Notes under the pieces: model-generated
Seen by the model: only the letters and a program-made list of their open reading frames with translations
What the model was told of the DNA's origin: nothing
The model's database searches: none
Part shown: positions 60,643 through 64,000 of the stretch, in pieces
How positions within the stretch are numbered: the stretch's first letter is position 1
Layout: each line of letters opens with the position of its first letter
Translations under genes and position numbers: made by a program
Assembly: GCF_029623955.1 (NCBI RefSeq)
Contig: NZ_JARSBP010000006.1
Span: 372,001 to 436,000 of the forward strand
Length of the DNA: 64,000 bases
Direction of reading: 5' to 3'
From: Mycobacterium sp. 236(2023)
Lineage (GTDB): Bacteria > Actinomycetota > Actinomycetes > Mycobacteriales > Mycobacteriaceae

Positions 60643-60661
60643 GTTCTCTCTAGACGAGAAC
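60643..60661. promoter_or_regulatory. GTTCTC-N7-GAGAAC operator between divergent VOC and DUF35 genes
   Basis: GTTCTC (60643-60648) and GAGAAC (60656-60661) are perfect complements separated by seven bases, 14 bases upstream of the DUF35 start and 20 from the VOC start. It repeats the pattern at 59303. Confidence 0.72.
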
Positions 60662-60674
60662 GTCATTTCCGATT

Positions 60675-61121
60675 ATGTTCAACGACGTGTCGACACCACA
60701 GCGCGCGCTGGCGCCCGAAATCTCCACCTGGCCCGCCGAGAATCCTCAGCTGATCGGTAGTGGCTGCGCCACCTGCGGCGCGACCGTCTTCCCAGTTCAG
60801 GACCACTGCCCGAAGTGCAGCAGCGCCGAGATGTCAGAGGTCCTCCTCCCGCGGCGCGGGACCGTCATCGCATGGACGACGCAGGGTTTCCCGCCCGGCG
60901 CCCCATACGCCGGTCCGACCGGTAAGGAGTTCGTGCCGTTCGGAGTCGGTCTCGTGCAGTTGGGTTTGGGCGATGAGGCCGTCATCCGCGTCGAGGGCCG
61001 CCTGACCGAGAACGACCCGGCCAAGCTGACATTCGGCCAAGAGGTCGAGCTCACCATGATCCCGTTCACCACGGACGCCGACGGCAACGAGGTCGTCACG
61101 TTCGCGTTCCAGCCGGTCTAG
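60675..61121 (+). CDS. DUF35/OB-fold acyl-CoA-associated protein (zinc ribbon)
   Basis: A 148-residue protein from ATG 60675. A rubredoxin-like zinc ribbon is formed by CATCG (about 31-35) and CPKCSS (about 45-50), followed by an OB-fold beta barrel (GTVIAWTTQGFPPGAPYAG to the end). DUF35 proteins are partners of thiolase-like proteins, where they build the acyl-CoA channel, for example with Ltp2-type aldolases in steroid side-chain removal. Here the thiolase-like gene follows 19 bases downstream, so the two are probably a complex. Confidence 0.87.
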   Translation: MFNDVSTPQRALAPEISTWPAENPQLIGSGCATCGATVFPVQDHCPKCSSAEMSEVLLPRRGTVIAWTTQGFPPGAPYAGPTGKEFVPFGVGLVQLGLGDEAVIRVEGRLTENDPAKLTFGQEVELTMIPFTTDADGNEVVTFAFQPV

Positions 61122-61140
61122 ATCGAAGGACTCGTAAGAC

Positions 61141-62286
61141 ATGAGCAACGACGTCGCCATCATCGGCGTGGGACTGCACCCGTTCGGCCGATTCGAGAAG
61201 CCCGCGGTACAGATGGGCGCCGAAGCGATCCGGCTGGCACTCGCCGACGCCGGCGTCGAATGGAAGGACATCCAGTTCGGCTTCGGCGGAAGCTATGAGG
61301 TGTCCAATCCCGACTCGGTGACACGCCTGGTCGGCCTGACGGGCATCACGTTCACGAACGTGTTCAACGCCTGCGCCACGTCGGCCAGCGCCATCCAGCA
61401 GACGGCCGACACGATCCGGTTGGGCAAGTACGACATCGGCGTCGCCGTGGGTCTCGACAAGCACCCGCGTGGAGCGTTCACCGACGACCCGGCCAAACTC
61501 GCACTGCCGCAGTGGTATGCGGAGAACGGCCAGTTCGTGACCACCAAGTTCTTCGGCATGAAAGCCAACCACTACATCCACAAGCACAACATCTCCCAGG
61601 AGACGCTGGCGCGGGTGGCCAACAAGAACTTCCGCAACGGAGCCAAGAATCCGAATGCGTTCCGCCGCAAGGAGATCTCGGTCGAGGAGATTCTCAACTC
61701 CCCCGCGCTGAACTATCCGCTGACGCAGTACATGTTCTGCGCACCAGACGAAGGCGCGGCCGCGGTGATCATGTGCCGCGCCGACATCGCCCACAAGTTC
61801 ACCGACAAGCCGGTGTATGTGCGCGCCAGTGAGATTCGCACGCGAACCTTCGGCGCGTATGAGGTACACGCGACGTCGGCCCCCCTCGACGAGGATCCCT
61901 CGCCGACGGTGTACGCCGCCAAGGCCGCATATGAGGCTGCGGGAATCGGCCCTGAGGACGTCGACGTTGCCCAGCTGCAGGACACCGATGCGGGCGCCGA
62001 GGTCATCCACATGGCCGAGACGGGCCTGTGTGCCGACGGCGAGCAGGAGAAGCTGCTTGCTGACGGGGCCACCGAGATTCACGGCTCGATCCCGGTCAAC
62101 ACCGACGGCGGGTTGATCGCCAACGGCGAGCCTATCGGCGCATCAGGTCTGCGTCAGATGCATGAGCTGGTCCGCCAGTTGCGGGGCGAGGCCGGCGATC
62201 GTCAGGTGCCGGGACAGCCCCGTGTCGGACTGGCGCAGGTTTACGGGGCCCCGGGCACCGCGTCGGCGACAATCCTTTCGCTGTAA
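61141..62286 (+). CDS. Thiolase-like lipid-transfer-type protein (probable aldolase partner)
   Basis: A 381-residue thiolase-fold protein. The nucleophile-position Cys is C78 in NACATSAS. In the usual GHPxGA(T/S)G motif the His is replaced by Glu (GEPIGASG, E330), and the second Cys region reads YGAPGTASATILSL with no Cys. These losses are characteristic of Ltp2-like retro-aldolases rather than thiolases. It would cleave a beta-hydroxy-acyl-CoA with the DUF35 protein as partner. It starts at ATG 61141, 19 bases after the DUF35 gene. TetR follows on the other strand. Confidence 0.85.
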   Translation: MSNDVAIIGVGLHPFGRFEKPAVQMGAEAIRLALADAGVEWKDIQFGFGGSYEVSNPDSVTRLVGLTGITFTNVFNACATSASAIQQTADTIRLGKYDIGVAVGLDKHPRGAFTDDPAKLALPQWYAENGQFVTTKFFGMKANHYIHKHNISQETLARVANKNFRNGAKNPNAFRRKEISVEEILNSPALNYPLTQYMFCAPDEGAAAVIMCRADIAHKFTDKPVYVRASEIRTRTFGAYEVHATSAPLDEDPSPTVYAAKAAYEAAGIGPEDVDVAQLQDTDAGAEVIHMAETGLCADGEQEKLLADGATEIHGSIPVNTDGGLIANGEPIGASGLRQMHELVRQLRGEAGDRQVPGQPRVGLAQVYGAPGTASATILSL

Positions 62287-62326
62287 CGGATTTCGCCGAA
62301 TGCCCGCCCGCTCTGCGGACGGTTCG

Positions 62327-62956
62327 TCAGGCCCTCACCTGAGACGCGTCGTGGTCCTCGGCCAACGCGGGGAGCGGATCTCCCTCAAGGCGCCTGATCC
62401 AGCGCTCGCAGAATGCGAAGGTCTCGGCGTGGCCGGTGTCGATTCCCAAGGCCCGCTCCATGACGAGCGCCTGGGACACGCTTGTCGCGAACACCGTCCA
62501 CACCACGGGCGGCACGTCGTCGGAGACCATGCCATACCGACTGAGAGCCTCCTCGATCGCGCGGTTCTGCGCCTGACGGAACCGCTCGGCGTAGAAGACG
62601 ATCTCGGCACGCAAGGCCTTGCGGTGGTTAGCCAGCCCCATGAACTCCATCGTGAGCCGCGTGGCCTCAGGGGCCGTGCTGAACCGCCACAACGCCCACA
62701 GCGGCTGCGGCGACTGCAGCGCCGTGGTCAGCACCGCGAAGCCTTCTTCGGCCCTGCGGTTGAACACCGCGAGAAACAGGTCCTCCATGGTCCGGAAGTA
62801 GTAATGCACCAGCTGAGGCTTCAGCCCTGCCTGATCGGCGACGCGGCGCGATGTGACGGCGGCGTAGCCCTCCTCGATGAGCAGCTTCTCCGCGGCGTCG
62901 AGCAGCACGACGCGATTTTTCGCATCTGGTGCCCCGATCCGTCGCGGCGATGACAT
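62327..62956 (-). CDS. TetR-family transcriptional regulator
   Basis: A 209-residue TetR protein from ATG 62956. The HTH is at about 15-65 (LLDAAEKLLIEEGYAAVTSRRVADQAGLKPQLVHYYFRTMEDLF). The C-terminal domain is helical with several Met and aromatic residues that could form a hydrophobic ligand pocket. It is divergent from the P450 gene with a near-perfect palindrome at 63071-63092 between them. It is the nearest regulator to the GAGAA/TTCTC sites in this cluster, although its own promoter lacks that motif. Confidence 0.85.
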   Translation of the reverse strand: MSSPRRIGAPDAKNRVVLLDAAEKLLIEEGYAAVTSRRVADQAGLKPQLVHYYFRTMEDLFLAVFNRRAEEGFAVLTTALQSPQPLWALWRFSTAPEATRLTMEFMGLANHRKALRAEIVFYAERFRQAQNRAIEEALSRYGMVSDDVPPVVWTVFATSVSQALVMERALGIDTGHAETFAFCERWIRRLEGDPLPALAEDHDASQVRA

Positions 62957-63070
62957 GCTGACTCCACTCCTTTGCTGGTGTTGTACCCCAGGTCGACACC
63001 GACGATCGTGTCGACACGCGAATCGCGACCCGCGGTGTCGCCCGAGATCCTTGACCCTAACTCTTCCACC

Positions 63071-63092
63071 ATGCTAAGCAGGTGCTCAGCAT
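63071..63092. promoter_or_regulatory. Operator between TetR and P450 genes
   Basis: ATGCTAAGCAGGTGCTCAGCAT is a 22-base palindrome with arms ATGCTAAGCA and TGCTCAGCAT matching at nine of ten positions. It lies 61 bases upstream of the P450 start and 115 bases from the TetR start. A TetR dimer site is the simplest reading. Confidence 0.75.
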
Positions 63093-63152
63093 TTTGAACA
63101 GTCGAGGACCCACTCGACCTGCACAACCCGTCAGCCCCGGGAGGCCATGGAC

Positions 63153-64000
63153 ATGAGCGACTTCGACACGATCGACTACTTCACCGATCCGTCTCTCGTG
63201 CCCGACCCTCACCCGTACTTCGATCACCTGCGCAGTAAGTGTCCGGTCGTCAAGGAACCGCATTACGGCGTGCTGGCGGTCACCGGATACGAAGAGGCGG
63301 CCACGGTCCTCAAGGACAACGACACGTTCTCGTCGTGCATCGCCGTCGCGGGCCCGTTCCCGCCGCTGCCGTTCACGCCGGAGGGCGACGACATCACCGA
63401 CCAGATCACCGCGCACCGGCCCCAGATGCCGATGTTCGAGCACATGGTCACGATGGATCCGCCCGACCACACCAACGCCCGATCGCTGCTGAATCGCCTC
63501 CTGACGCCGAGCCGGCTCAAGGAGAACGAGGACTTCATGTGGCGCCTGGCCGACGAGGTCCTCGACGACTTCATCGACAACGGCAAGTGCGAGTTCCTGA
63601 CCTCCTACGCAAAACCCTTCTCGCTGTTGGTGATCGCCGACATGCTCGGTGTACCCGAATCCGATCACGACGAGTTCCGGGCCGTCCTCGGTGCGCCGAG
63701 GCCCGGCGCCAACGTCGGTTCGCTCGACCACAGCGACCTGGTCGGCGCCAACCCGCTGGAGTGGCTCGACGAGAAGTTCATCGGGTATCTCGAAGATCGC
63801 CGCAAGGACCCCCGTGACGACGTCCTGACGGCGCTGGCGACCGCGAAGTACCCCGACGGCTCCACACCCCCGGTGATCGAGGTCGTGCGCTCCGCGACGT
63901 TCCTGTTCGCCGCCGGGCAGGAGACGACCACCAAGCTGCTGTCGGCCTCGATGCGGGTGCTGGGCGACCACCCGGAGGTTCAGGAGCGGCTGCGCCGCGA
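63153..64000 (+). CDS. Cytochrome P450, C-terminally cut by the window edge
   Basis: Start ATG 63153 is eight bases after a GGGAGG ribosome-binding site; ATG 63147 is too close to it. The frame is open for 282 codons to the window end. Seen are the C-helix signature DPPDHTNAR (102-110) and the I-helix oxygen-activation motif AAGQETT (253-259). The EXXR and haem-Cys motifs lie beyond the edge. It is a class I bacterial P450, probably hydroxylating a hydrophobic, possibly steroid or terpenoid, substrate, given the neighbouring catabolic genes. Confidence 0.92.
   Translation, partial: MSDFDTIDYFTDPSLVPDPHPYFDHLRSKCPVVKEPHYGVLAVTGYEEAATVLKDNDTFSSCIAVAGPFPPLPFTPEGDDITDQITAHRPQMPMFEHMVTMDPPDHTNARSLLNRLLTPSRLKENEDFMWRLADEVLDDFIDNGKCEFLTSYAKPFSLLVIADMLGVPESDHDEFRAVLGAPRPGANVGSLDHSDLVGANPLEWLDEKFIGYLEDRRKDPRDDVLTALATAKYPDGSTPPVIEVVRSATFLFAAGQETTTKLLSASMRVLGDHPEVQERLRR

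Overview
High-GC actinobacterial DNA, almost certainly chromosome of a rapidly growing Mycobacterium (Mycolicibacterium). The evidence is a single-chain type I fatty acid synthase followed by acpS, a mycolate-precursor ketoreductase (cmrA type), an MmpS-like protein, Mce-associated membrane proteins, an L,D-transpeptidase lipoprotein and large sets of acyl-CoA enzymes. From about 13.3 to 48.2 kb the gene order follows the M. tuberculosis segment Rv2498c-Rv2525c as I remember it (citE, maoC, fadE19, accA1, accD1, tetR, MmpS-like, MFS, SDR, DUF853, orn, tRNA-His, ldtB, tRNA-Lys, DUF3618, bcp, M20 peptidase, acpS, fas, DUF1906 remnant). An S9 peptidase, a large S15-type esterase, a formate/nitrite transporter and several small genes are interspersed.

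Layout. 1-4.45 kb is the right end of an integrated element: tyrosine integrase, excisionase-like HTH protein, DUF3987 helicase/primase-like protein, small zinc-finger-like protein, and a dense field of TGCTGCG heptamers. 4.6-13.3 kb is accessory metabolism: alpha/beta hydrolase, TetR with a clear divergent operator, SnoaL-like protein, methyltransferase, acyl-ACP thioesterase, secreted histidine phosphatase with an acidic tail, IclR regulator, two acyl-CoA-dehydrogenase-like proteins and a crotonase. 13.3-20.0 kb is the leucine/itaconate-type acyl-CoA operon with a divergent TetR gene and a duplicated operator. 20-32.5 kb holds envelope and housekeeping genes plus two tRNAs. 32.5-37.7 kb has small secreted and membrane proteins, peroxiredoxin, M20 dipeptidase, formate/nitrite transporter and acpS. 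37.7-47.0 kb is fas, with a palindrome-rich promoter region.

Behind fas lies a multiply broken DUF1906 (Rv2525c-type) pseudogene abutting a MerR-type gene. 49-55 kb carries an MFS permease, an LtrA-type membrane protein, two tail-to-tail IspD-like genes and two Mce-associated proteins. 55-64 kb is a lipid or steroid-type catabolic cluster: two acyl-CoA ligases, amidohydrolase, crotonase, VOC protein, DUF35 OB-fold protein, thiolase-like protein with aldolase-like motif changes, TetR and a cytochrome P450 that runs off the window. Three promoters in that cluster carry related GAGAA/TTCTC palindromes, which suggests one shared regulator.

The most unusual items are the heptamer field in the integrated element, the GAGAA/TTCTC sites, the DUF1906 pseudogene behind fas, the paired IspD-like genes, and the thiolase-like protein that has lost the thiolase His and second Cys. 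Gene functions are read from motifs and remembered families. No database search was run.
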